From Altererythrobacter lutimaris (GTDB lineage Bacteria > Pseudomonadota > Alphaproteobacteria > Sphingomonadales > Sphingomonadaceae): a stretch of DNA of 64,000 nucleotides. A program made the translations under genes and the position numbers. The DNA lies in contig NZ_JABWTA010000001.1 of the NCBI RefSeq assembly GCF_013371495.1, positions 2,330,693 to 2,394,692 of the forward strand. Direction: 5' to 3'. Position 1 is the stretch's first letter, and each line of letters opens with the position of its first letter. Under the pieces are notes generated by a model that saw nothing but the letters and a program-made list of their open reading frames with translations, was not told the DNA's origin and made no database searches. Shown one piece after another: positions 57,117-64,000 of the stretch.

Positions 57117-57728
57117 TCATTGCAGCGTGATGATCTCTTCATCGCCATCGGTGCGGCCGTAAAACTGCATCAACTGGATGAGCAGCTCGCAACGTGCGTT
57201 CAGCGTCTCGGCTTCTAGCAGTGCCTGCTTACTTGCAGGGTCAAAAGGAGCGATCTGAGACACGCCGTTGATCAGCGAATGGTCATCAAGCCGTTCAACG
57301 GATTCCCAATCGACCCGGTAGCCCTGACGATCCGCAAATTTGCGCGCTTGCTGCTCGAACCCCGCGCGTTCAATCGGAGAAAGCACCGCGCTGCCATTGT
57401 CTTCGAGCAGCTCCGCCTCGACTTGGCGGAAGCTGGTCGCGACATCCAGTTCCTTGACCATCCGGAATCGCGATTTGCCTTCAAGAATGAGATTGTAGCG
57501 GCCATCATCCATCGCTTCGATCTCGCCGATCTTGCCCACGCAGCCGACGGAATAGAGCGGTGCGCCTTCGCGCGATTGCTGCGGCTGGATCATCGCAATC
57601 TGGCGGTCTCTGACCAGCGCGTCACCAACCAGCTCGCGGTAACGTGGCTCGAAAATGTGCAGCGGCAATTGCAATCCGGGAAACAGGATCGCACCAGGCA
57701 AGGGGAAGATGGAAAGGCGAGTCGACAT
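57117..57728 (-). CDS. LON peptidase substrate-binding domain protein
   Basis: The 203-residue protein has only the N-terminal (LAN) domain of Lon: LSIFPLPGAILFPGLQLPLHIFEPRYRELV near 5-34, and GCVGKIGEIEAMDDGRYN near 68-85. It lacks the AAA+ and protease domains. Such stand-alone proteins are common next to YbbN-like thioredoxins. Start: ATG at 57728. It starts 17 bases downstream of the ybbN-like gene on the same strand, suggesting an operon. Confidence 0.88.
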   Translation of the reverse strand: MSTRLSIFPLPGAILFPGLQLPLHIFEPRYRELVGDALVRDRQIAMIQPQQSREGAPLYSVGCVGKIGEIEAMDDGRYNLILEGKSRFRMVKELDVATSFRQVEAELLEDNGSAVLSPIERAGFEQQARKFADRQGYRVDWESVERLDDHSLINGVSQIAPFDPASKQALLEAETLNARCELLIQLMQFYGRTDGDEEIITLQ

Positions 57729-57745
57729 CAAGCGCTCAGTATGGC

Positions 57746-58669
57746 CTATCCGAAAAGAATTTTCGACAGGCGCCGACGCATGGTGACGACCCATTCGTCT
57801 TCCAGCCCCACCGCTTCAAAGATCTGCAGCAGTTTGGCTCTCGCTGCGCTGTCGTTCCACTCGCGATCCCTTTCGACCATAGCCAGCAGCGTATCTGCCG
57901 CTTCATCGCGCGCGCCGGCAGCAAACGCGGCTTCGGCAAAGGCGAGCTGCTTGTCCATATCCTCAGGGTTCGCCTGCGCATCAGCGCGAAGAGCAGACAG
58001 TTCGCTGTCATCAACCTGATTGTCGGCAAGTTCGATTGCACTGGCAGCTGCTATGATCGCAGGATCGTCAGCGAGCGCTGGATTTTGCTTGATCGCTTTG
58101 AGCGCAGCTTTCGCTTCCGCAAGATGCCCTGCCGCGATCAGCGCACGCAGCAGACCTGCTTGCGCGGGGGCATTGTCGGGTGCCATATCAATAACTTGCG
58201 CAAAGATACCCGCTGCACGTTCAGCATCCCCTCCAGAAAGCACATCTTCACCCATCGCGATGAATTGCTCGATGTCCAGCTGCTGCGCTGCCGCAGCGTC
58301 ACCACCCGCACCCGGTTGAACAGGCAGCTGGCCGAGGATCTGGTCCAGCATCTGCTTGAGCTGGGACTCTGTTCGGGCATTGGTCAGGTCAGCAACCGGC
58401 TGTCCTTGAAACATAGCATAAACAGTCGGGATCGATTTGACTTGGAATTGAGCGGCGATGAACTTCTCTTCATCGACATTGACCTTGGCAAGGATCACGC
58501 CCTTGTCGGCATATTCAGCAGCGACTTTCTCCAGCACAGGCGTGAGCGCTTTGCAGGGTCCGCACCATTCTGCCCAGAAGTCGAGGATCACGAGGCTCGA
58601 CATGGATGGTTCGACCACCGTCTGACGGAAACGGTCGACCGCTTTTTGCTCTTCGAGATTAAGACCCAT
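57746..58669 (-). CDS. YbbN/CnoX-like thioredoxin-fold chaperone with TPR region
   Basis: The 307-residue protein has an N-terminal thioredoxin domain with active-site WCGPC (35-39), so the redox Cys pair is complete. The C-terminal half is made of TPR-like helical repeats (about 150-300). This is the YbbN/CnoX layout, a chaperone that protects proteins under oxidative stress; CnoX from E. coli lacks a true thioredoxin active site, whereas this one has both Cys. Start: ATG at 58669. It leads the Lon-domain gene. Confidence 0.88.
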   Translation of the reverse strand: MGLNLEEQKAVDRFRQTVVEPSMSSLVILDFWAEWCGPCKALTPVLEKVAAEYADKGVILAKVNVDEEKFIAAQFQVKSIPTVYAMFQGQPVADLTNARTESQLKQMLDQILGQLPVQPGAGGDAAAAQQLDIEQFIAMGEDVLSGGDAERAAGIFAQVIDMAPDNAPAQAGLLRALIAAGHLAEAKAALKAIKQNPALADDPAIIAAASAIELADNQVDDSELSALRADAQANPEDMDKQLAFAEAAFAAGARDEAADTLLAMVERDREWNDSAARAKLLQIFEAVGLEDEWVVTMRRRLSKILFG

Positions 58670-58926
58670 GCTGGCCACGTGTGAAGCTCCTTGATGAAGC
58701 GGATCGGCTGATGGACCCACTGTTTGAATGCATGAGCCACCATGTGGGTCCGCAGGCGGGTATGTAAAGAGCGGAAAAGGGGAGTCCTGCTCCTGATCGC
58801 AGCCTTCTTCGCGCAATTGCGCGTTTTGATGCAATTTTGCGCTTGCGGGGTACGAAAGGCGCTGCTAATCGCGCCGCCTCCCCAGCGAAAAGAGCGCTTA
58901 GCGCCTTCGCTAGCGAGCGTCAGTGA

Positions 58927-59001
58927 GCGGGCGTAGCTCAGGGGTAGAGCACAACCTTGCCAAGGTTGGGGTCGGGCGTTCGAATCGCCTCGCCCGCTCC
59001 A
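58927..59001 (+). tRNA. tRNA-Gly (anticodon GCC), island insertion site
   Basis: A 75-base cloverleaf. Acceptor arms GCGGGCG (58927-58933) and CGCCCGC (58991-58997) pair fully. The D stem is GCTC/GAGC. The anticodon stem CAACC/GGTTG encloses TTGCCAA with anticodon GCC at 58959-58961, which reads GGC. Discriminator T and an encoded CCA end the gene. Its last 23 bases plus TT are repeated at 63883-63907, marking it as an integration site. Confidence 0.97.
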
Positions 59002-59003
59002 TT
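58979..59003 (+). repeat. Left attachment-site direct repeat (3' end of tRNA-Gly)
   Basis: Twenty-five bases from TTCGAATC to CTCCATT, covering the T-arm and acceptor end of tRNA-Gly(GCC) and two bases past the CCA. The same 25 bases are found without a change at 63883-63907. Placement at the 3' end of a tRNA gene is what tyrosine-recombinase islands leave. Confidence 0.85.
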
Positions 59004-59296
59004 TTTCAAAGACTTACAGCCGATCTCTGTGTTTTCCATGAGAAAGACATGAAAAACGCGGTGTGGGAACGGCTCGCGAATAGCGCAATTTGGCTCAGAT
59101 TGCCCACCGACACGCTCGAGCTTTTCGACGAAAATCGAGAAGTGCTGAATGACCGTGTTCTTTTTGGCTAACATTCGCAGCCAGGCTGCAAGACAATCGA
59201 ATATTTAGGCGGCACGACAATTGCCTTGGAAATTGAATGGCTAATTCGTGGCTGTTTACGACCGAAGGCTCAGCGATTTACCATTCACTGTCCTTC
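59002..59296. other. Non-coding stretch between tRNA-Gly and the integrase remnant
   Basis: About 295 bases that start the island. A plus-strand ATG at 59049 would give only a 40-codon frame. I see no RNA gene and no strong hairpin. It is AT-richer than the core genes. Confidence 0.4.
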
Positions 59297-59500
59297 TCAA
59301 AATTTCGCTTTGCGCTTTCTAATCACTTCGGCAAGCATCGCGGTTAGTTGCGCATCATCATATTCCACTTTCTTCTCGCCAAGCCCCCGGACCAACTCAG
59401 CTTGCCCGGTGGCTGGCCCAGTGCCGTAGCTCATTGGTGTCCTTAGCATTTCTTCATGGCCGATATTTTGCGACCATGCCTTGATCCATTCAATCGCCAT
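59297..59500 (-). pseudogene. C-terminal remnant of a tyrosine recombinase (integrase)
   Basis: The last 66 residues of a minus-strand frame read like the C-terminus of a phage-type integrase: KAWSQNIGHEEMLRTPMSYGTG, followed by QAELVRGLGE. The His of the GH pair and the catalytic Tyr in SYG are in the normal places. The Arg-containing HxxR block upstream is disturbed, and the frame before it (up to 59815) does not look like an integrase. So the gene has lost its core and N-terminus. It lies 296 bases from tRNA-Gly, as expected for an island integrase. Confidence 0.6.
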
Positions 59501-59887
59501 GACCGCCGTGCTACGGCAATGAAAATTTTTATCGTAAGTGAACTGACATCTGCAATTGGGGGCGGGAAAGTCGGCTGCTGCTTTAGGCGGTCGGGCAGTT
59601 AGGCGCTTTGTCCAGTTGAACCACAAAGCTTCCGGCAACCGATATTCCGAACAGCCCGGCAGTTCGGAATATTGCGCATGTCGAGCAAGCTGATGAAGCA
59701 CCAACCTCAAGACATTGAAACATGAGCAGTTAGTGCTTGGCCTCTTTCGAGAACATGACCGATCTAGTTTGTACTGCCAAATTGGTATGACAGAATTTTC
59801 AGATTGGGCATACATGATGGATTGACAAAAAAATATACCAATCTACTCTTCAGTGCAATAATAAGCGAATTTAGCGGGAGAGAACTG
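59501..59887. other. Upstream region of the TonB-dependent receptor
   Basis: About 390 AT-rich bases between the integrase remnant and the receptor. A minus-strand frame crosses it, but gives a Cys-rich product without recognisable features. A GGGAGAG ribosome-binding site is present just before the receptor ATG. It should hold the receptor promoter; I cannot define the boxes with confidence. Confidence 0.4.
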
Positions 59888-62800
59888 ATGGGGTATCGAC
59901 TCGAGTCGTGGTGCGGCTTCGTACGCAAGCAACAGATTATCGCTGGAATGTTGACTGGGTCAGCAATTGCTCTGATCCCAGGCGCAGCCTTGGCTCAGGA
60001 TAATGCGAACGATGGATCTGCTATCGACAATAGCGAAGAGAACACAATTGTCGTCACGGGTATACGGAGCTCGCTAGCAAGCGCGCTGAACGAGAAGCGC
60101 AACGCTGATAGCCTGATAGAAGTGATTCAAGCGGAAGATATTGGCAAGCTTCCTGACCAAAACTTGGCAGAAGTGCTTGAGAATATCACAGGTGTTCAGA
60201 TCACGCGTGAGAACGGTGTTGGTACCGGCGTCCAAATCCGAGGTACGGATAGCAACCGACTTGAAATCAACGGCATTACTACCGTTGGCGCTGGTAATGG
60301 TCGAGGCGGCATAAACTTTGAAGACTTGAATCCGGCTATCATCGCGGGCGTCGAAGTCATCAAGGCGCCAGAGGCGTCGACTATTGAAGGTTCTGTTGGC
60401 GGCACGATCAACTTGAAGACTATTCGGCCGCTCGATTTGACGGATACTCTCCTAAGCGTACGCGGGCAGCTTGAAGACAGTAGCCTATCATCCGGTGGAT
60501 TGGACCCAAGGTTGTCGGCTGCTTTTGGCAAGACATGGGAGACATCAGACGGACGCAGGTTTGGTTTCGTCTTGAGCGGCAGCTATACTGAGTCAACCAA
60601 CACAGCTTTTCGTCCGCGCCTCGATCGCGATAATCTAACAGACTGTACGGGCGACACTCCTCCGACCTCTTGTCCAGCTGGGGCCACAGGCTTCCTTGGG
60701 GTTCAGTTCTTGAATCAGGTTCAAGAAACGCAGAACTTCGAGACTTTTAATATCGCAGGCTCAATTGAAGGCGAAGTGACCGACAGGCTTACTCTGTTTG
60801 CGGATTATATTTACACCGATCAGACCCGGCGACTCGCGGGATCGAGAGTTCAGTTTTCTAATGTTAGCCGGTTGAACGGTGCGAGCGATGCAAGCGGCAC
60901 CGGTGCCAATATCAATTTCACGGACTTTGAGACTTTTGATCTAGGGACCGATGCAATTGGCCAAGACCTTGGCAGCATTCTAGCTGTTACGGCTGGCACT
61001 TTCACACCCTATCAAGCGTCGGACTTTGCAACTCTCGATGACTTCAGAAATGCCGGCCGCGGTGCGCCATTCTTGCGCGTATCAAGTGACAACGGCTCAC
61101 GCCTTACGACAAGCGATGTTTTCAGGGCTGGCGGTAATTGGGAAGGCGAACGGCTGACTGTAGCCGCTGAATTCTCGCGGGTAACAGCAGACACGGTCAA
61201 TCCCAACCTGTCTTCGACCCTGAATTTCATCAACCCCAACTCCGATATTGCCCCGAACAACTCAGCTGGCACGAGCTTCAGGGATGAAAACGGCATTCCG
61301 ATCATATTCGACTTCAGAGATGGGATTTCCTTCGGCATCAATTTTGCAGATCCATTTGCTCCAACTCCTGACCAACTGCTCGATGGAAGCAATTATGTGC
61401 TTGATGGCACGCCTACATACTCCGCAAATGTCCAGGAGAATGCGGAAAACGCATTCCGGATTGATGCCTCTTACGACCTCGCCGGCGCGGTCGGCTTCAT
61501 CACCTCTTTTGATGCGGGCTATCGCTACAGCAAGCGCACAACCCTGAGAGACAACAGGCAAGCTTCACGGAGTGGTTCAAGCTCGCTAGCTGGTAGTCTC
61601 AACGCGGGCGGTATCGCAGATCTCCTCACGACAATCCCTGATAATTTCGGGGATGGCACGGGCAGCGATCTGTTCGTTTCGGGTGTATTGCACCTTGATC
61701 CTACGAATGGTGCGAACCCGGAAGATACCGTGGCTGCAATCAATGCCGCCGCCGCTGTTCAGGGACTTGGACCAATATTCACCTCGGACCTTGAGTCGAT
61801 TGCGGGTGACTTCTTTGACATCACGGAAGAAACGCATGCCCTGTATGGGCAAGTTAACTTTGCGACCGAGGATGGACGGTTTCGCGGGAATGCCGGCTTG
61901 CGCTGGGTAGACACTTCGATTTCGTCGACAGCTAATGTTCTGGGTAATGGCGTTCCTACCCTCAATACCGTAAACAGTGGCTATGATCATTTCTTGCCGC
62001 GAGTGAACCTCGCCTTTGAAGCAACAGACGACATAGTTCTACGGGCATCGTTCTCCAAGGAGATCAATCGCCCCGGGTTCGTAAGCATCTCGTCCGCGCT
62101 GGAACTTCCGGATGCAGGCGGCGTCAACAGCAACGCCGTAGCCGGGAATCCCGATCTTCGACCGGAAGAAGTTACCTCTTATGATGTGTCTGCGAGTTGG
62201 TACTTTGCGCCTGAGGCCGTGATCAGCATTGGCTATTTCCGCAAAGAGCGTGATGGACTGTTTGGTGTCAACGTTGACGAACCAGGCGGCCCGGGTGATC
62301 CGGGCGTCAACGCCCCAAACACCCGCGACACAGTCGGTCCGGACTGCGAGGGCGGCGGGATTTTCTCCCCACTAACCGAAGCGGGCATTTTCGGTAACGG
62401 CGAAACAGGGGTCTGTGTCGGCCTGCAAGCGCCATTCAACTCAGACGGGACAACCACTCAGGAAGGTGTTGAAGTCGCGTTCCAGTATAATCTGAGCGAT
62501 TGGGAAGACAGGCTGGGCAGCTTTGGATGGCTCTCCGGTCTTGGCCTTGTTGCGAACTACACCTACCAAACGGAAAGCAACAATTCCGGTTTTACTGACA
62601 TTGCTGGTTCGCGCGCTCAAGCAGTCTTCGCTTCGCTGGGTTTCGACCCAGCCGTGAATCCGGTGCAGCGTGAGACCGCAACTTTGCTGAACCTTTCAAA
62701 GCACGCCTACAACCTTACAGCCTATTATGAAAAATATGGTTTGTCTGCGCGTGTGCGCTACACATGGCGTGATACGTTCAGAACAGATGATCTGCCCGGT

Positions 62801-63028
62801 ACAGGCAACGTCTTTGAACCGCTTGGCTTCCGAGGCGCTGTCGAACCTCGAGGGCAGCTAAACGCTGGCATTAGCTACGACATCACTGATCAGATCAACG
62901 TTGGGGTGGAGGGAACTAATCTGACTAAATCTAGTCAAAACATCTCTTGCGTGAATGATGGTGCATTGCTTTGCTACGAGGGTATCACCGACCGTCGAAT
63001 TCAATTTGGTGTTCGATTCACTCTTTGA
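59888..63028 (+). CDS. TonB-dependent receptor, Xanthomonas/Caulobacter type
   Basis: The 1046-residue outer-membrane protein begins with a signal peptide (cleavage near GAALA-QD, 36-37), then a TonB box TIVVTG at 53-58. The plug domain contains IGKLPDQNLAEVLENITGVQI near 88-108 and EVIKAPEASTIEGSVGGTINL near 152-172. The rest is a 22-strand beta-barrel ending in an aromatic FGVRFTL, as for outer-membrane proteins. This family (TonB-Xanth-Caul) imports carbohydrates, aromatic or metal compounds; the substrate here is not known. It is the only large intact gene on the tRNA-flanked island. Start: ATG at 59888 after GGGAGAG. Confidence 0.92.
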   Translation: MGYRLESWCGFVRKQQIIAGMLTGSAIALIPGAALAQDNANDGSAIDNSEENTIVVTGIRSSLASALNEKRNADSLIEVIQAEDIGKLPDQNLAEVLENITGVQITRENGVGTGVQIRGTDSNRLEINGITTVGAGNGRGGINFEDLNPAIIAGVEVIKAPEASTIEGSVGGTINLKTIRPLDLTDTLLSVRGQLEDSSLSSGGLDPRLSAAFGKTWETSDGRRFGFVLSGSYTESTNTAFRPRLDRDNLTDCTGDTPPTSCPAGATGFLGVQFLNQVQETQNFETFNIAGSIEGEVTDRLTLFADYIYTDQTRRLAGSRVQFSNVSRLNGASDASGTGANINFTDFETFDLGTDAIGQDLGSILAVTAGTFTPYQASDFATLDDFRNAGRGAPFLRVSSDNGSRLTTSDVFRAGGNWEGERLTVAAEFSRVTADTVNPNLSSTLNFINPNSDIAPNNSAGTSFRDENGIPIIFDFRDGISFGINFADPFAPTPDQLLDGSNYVLDGTPTYSANVQENAENAFRIDASYDLAGAVGFITSFDAGYRYSKRTTLRDNRQASRSGSSSLAGSLNAGGIADLLTTIPDNFGDGTGSDLFVSGVLHLDPTNGANPEDTVAAINAAAAVQGLGPIFTSDLESIAGDFFDITEETHALYGQVNFATEDGRFRGNAGLRWVDTSISSTANVLGNGVPTLNTVNSGYDHFLPRVNLAFEATDDIVLRASFSKEINRPGFVSISSALELPDAGGVNSNAVAGNPDLRPEEVTSYDVSASWYFAPEAVISIGYFRKERDGLFGVNVDEPGGPGDPGVNAPNTRDTVGPDCEGGGIFSPLTEAGIFGNGETGVCVGLQAPFNSDGTTTQEGVEVAFQYNLSDWEDRLGSFGWLSGLGLVANYTYQTESNNSGFTDIAGSRAQAVFASLGFDPAVNPVQRETATLLNLSKHAYNLTAYYEKYGLSARVRYTWRDTFRTDDLPGTGNVFEPLGFRGAVEPRGQLNAGISYDITDQINVGVEGTNLTKSSQNISCVNDGALLCYEGITDRRIQFGVRFTL

Positions 63029-63107
63029 GCGAGCTTCGTTTTGGACGACACGAACTGCCGAGTGTGTGATAGCTTGTGTTCAGCGCGCACTTGAGGGCGA
63101 TAGGCCG

Positions 63108-63138
63108 GCTGCCGCCAACGAAGGAACTTGGCGGCAGC
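63108..63138 (+). terminator. Terminator-like hairpin after the receptor
   Basis: GCTGCCGCCAA (63108-63118) pairs exactly with TTGGCGGCAGC (63128-63138) across a 9-base loop. No T-run follows, so termination may not be Rho-independent. It lies 80 bases after the receptor stop and before the regulator remnant. Confidence 0.55.
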
Positions 63139-63223
63139 TAGCAGCGCCAGAAAGTTATGGGGCTCAATTAGAAGCAGGATTAGTTACCTAGCAATCGTCA
63201 TTTCGTTTGGAGCCGGGCCAGAT

Positions 63224-63688
63224 ATGCGACGCAAGCGGCTGTTTGAGACAGTGGCAGAAAAGATTTCCGGACTGATCGACGAAGGTGTCTACGCGTCGGG
63301 CACTCGCTGGCCCAGCGAGCGAGAACTTGCCGAGAAGCTTGGCGTGAGCAGAGTTTCTGTCCGAGAGGCTGCAGTTGCCCTTCATGCGATTGGACGTCTG
63401 GAAACCAAGGTAGGGCTCGGCGCTTAAATAGTTGAAAAAGAACCAGCAAAAAGCGACCACCTGTCAAACGCGAGCGCATTTGAGGTCACGGAAGCAATGA
63501 TGCTCGTAGAATCCGAAGCCGCTACACTCGCGGCGTAAATCAGTTCCGATGAATCGATTGCCAAGCTTAGCGATCTGATTGCGCTCATGCAGTCAGGGAA
63601 ATCGGAAAGTACTGACAGACCTGACGAACGGTTTCATCTCGCCGTTGCAGAAGGGTCTCTACATGTCCCCATCGTACATACCATTTGA
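63224..63688 (+). pseudogene. FadR-type GntR regulator, disrupted by three in-frame stops
   Basis: The frame opens with RRKRLFETVAEKISGLIDEG and a winged helix WPSERELAEKLGVSRVSVREA, the GntR DNA-binding domain. TAA at 63425-63427 stops it after 67 codons. The same frame goes on with FCD-domain sequence FEVTEAMMLVESEAATLAA, then TAA at 63536-63538, then DERFHLAVAEGSLHVPIVHTI, then TGA at 63686-63688. All three stops lie in one uninterrupted frame and the coding pattern is kept between them. After 63688 it no longer resembles an FCD domain. FadR-type regulators often sit beside TonB receptors and control them. Confidence 0.8.
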
Positions 63689-63900
63689 TCGCTTTGGCGA
63701 ATGCCTGGGGATCTTTGGAAGGATAAGACGATTTATCGGGCCGGATGTAATTACGATCGTTGTGCGCGGAGGGTAGAGCACCGTGGCCAGTTGGCTTTCC
63801 ATAATCGCCCAGCGATATTTGCGAATTGTGTTCTGTGTCGGAAACATAGGCGCGCGCGAGCCAAGTGCCTCTCTTACCCTTCTTCGAATCGCCTCGCCCG
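63659..63900 (-). pseudogene. Possible N-terminal integrase fragment
   Basis: On the minus strand a frame that runs through the distal repeat reads GDSKKGKRGTWLARAYVSD, then ISLGDYG, then PQAFAKAIKWYVRW. The pattern W(L/I)AR, LG, and a helix with AF.KA..WY recalls the arm/core-binding N-terminus of tyrosine recombinases. It breaks off near 63660 where the GntR frame ends. It may be the missing N-terminus of the integrase remnant at 59297 or part of a second one. No homology search was possible. Confidence 0.35.
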
Positions 63901-63907
63901 CTCCATT
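63883..63907 (+). repeat. Right attachment-site direct repeat (partial tRNA-Gly)
   Basis: Exact 25-base copy of 58979-59003 (TTCGAATC...CTCCATT), that is, the 3' part of tRNA-Gly(GCC), with no tRNA body in front of it. Base 63882 and base 63908 differ from the flanks of the left copy, so the repeat is precisely 25 bases. It marks the far end of the island. Confidence 0.85.
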
Positions 63908-64000
63908 CCCACATTTTCGTTGAACGTGACGAACTTATAAGCCAGCGCCCGGTTCGCCTTGAGCATTTTGTGTCATAAATGCCGCAAGCTGGCACCTGAA

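Larger units (their letters stand above)
58979..63907. mobile_element. Decayed tRNA-Gly-integrated genomic island
   Basis: A 4.9 kb segment bounded by the exact 25-base repeats. Contents in order: integrase C-terminal remnant (minus), intact TonB-dependent receptor (plus), broken GntR regulator (plus), possible integrase N-terminal fragment (minus). The two integrase-like parts have the same strand, which would fit a receptor-regulator cassette put into an integrase gene, or loss of a larger middle section. The island can no longer move by its own integrase. Confidence 0.7.

Noticed and set aside
58742..58936. Plus-strand frame leading into tRNA-Gly(GCC)
   Set aside because: It overlaps the tRNA, has random composition and no start context.
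59049..59171. Forty-codon plus-strand frame just after tRNA-Gly(GCC)
   Set aside because: Too short to support, with no clear ribosome-binding site and no recognisable sequence.
59501..59815. Upstream half of the minus-strand frame that contains the integrase remnant
   Set aside because: Cys-rich and unlike an integrase; it seems to be an accidental fusion to the remnant, so I did not call it as coding.
63908..64000. Thirty-codon minus-strand frame beyond the right repeat
   Set aside because: Too short and cut by the window end; no basis to assign it.

Overview
The window looks like chromosomal DNA of an alphaproteobacterium of the order Sphingomonadales, most like the Erythrobacteraceae. 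The grounds are gene content and protein style: a petABC cytochrome bc1 operon, a MipZ-type ParA ATPase, an ExbB/ExbD/TonB operon with several ExbD paralogs, a TonB-dependent receptor of the Xanthomonas/Caulobacter type, and many short exported hypothetical proteins. This assignment is an inference from protein sequence; no 16S gene is present. Gene density is high and most genes are core functions.

Layout. 0-5.2 kb: DMT transporter, SDR oxidoreductase, aminopeptidase N, peptidoglycan editing factor. 5.4-8.8 kb: petA-petB-petC, a terminator, apt. 8.9-14.4 kb: CPA1-type antiporter facing the sulfate activation cluster cysD-cysNC-cysQ. 14.6-17.7 kb: tRNA-Gly(TCC), a membrane protein of unknown function, panC, mipZ and a membrane-anchored J-domain protein. 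17.8-25.4 kb: phosphomannomutase/phosphoglucomutase, crotonase-like protein, DUF2059-like protein, MFS transporter, Lhr-like DEXH helicase, lipoprotein. 25.5-29.0 kb: energy-transducing operon tonB-exbB-exbD-exbD, a strong terminator, then a third exbD. 29.4-36 kb: homoserine dehydrogenase, class II fructose-bisphosphatase, two membrane proteins, prs. 35.9-40.6 kb: three AraC-type regulators around hisN, rpmI and rplT. 40.7-47.9 kb: pheS-pheT, prfC and a run of small enzymes. 48.0-49.9 kb: a sigma-54 promoter followed by glnK-amtB and a terminator. 50-55.2 kb: nuclease, sulfotransferase, argB, yggT, folD, a lipoprotein, marC. 55.2-58.7 kb: hypothetical protein, a repeat-bearing intergenic region, serine hydrolase, Lon-substrate-binding-domain protein, YbbN-like thioredoxin.

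The most unusual part is the right end. tRNA-Gly(GCC) at 58927-59001 has its last 25 bases (with the flanking TT) repeated exactly at 63883-63907. The roughly 4.9 kb between the two copies is an accessory segment. It holds the C-terminal remnant of a tyrosine recombinase beside the tRNA, one large intact TonB-dependent receptor, a FadR-type GntR regulator broken by three in-frame stops, and, next to the distal repeat, a reading frame that resembles the N-terminal part of an integrase. I read it as a decayed tRNA-integrated island from which only the outer-membrane receptor has stayed intact.

The genes connect in several ways. cysD/cysNC make PAPS, cysQ removes PAP, and the sulfotransferase at 50.6 kb is a possible PAPS user. 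The TonB/ExbB/ExbD system can energise receptors such as the one on the island. glnK-amtB with a sigma-54 promoter forms a nitrogen-limitation module.
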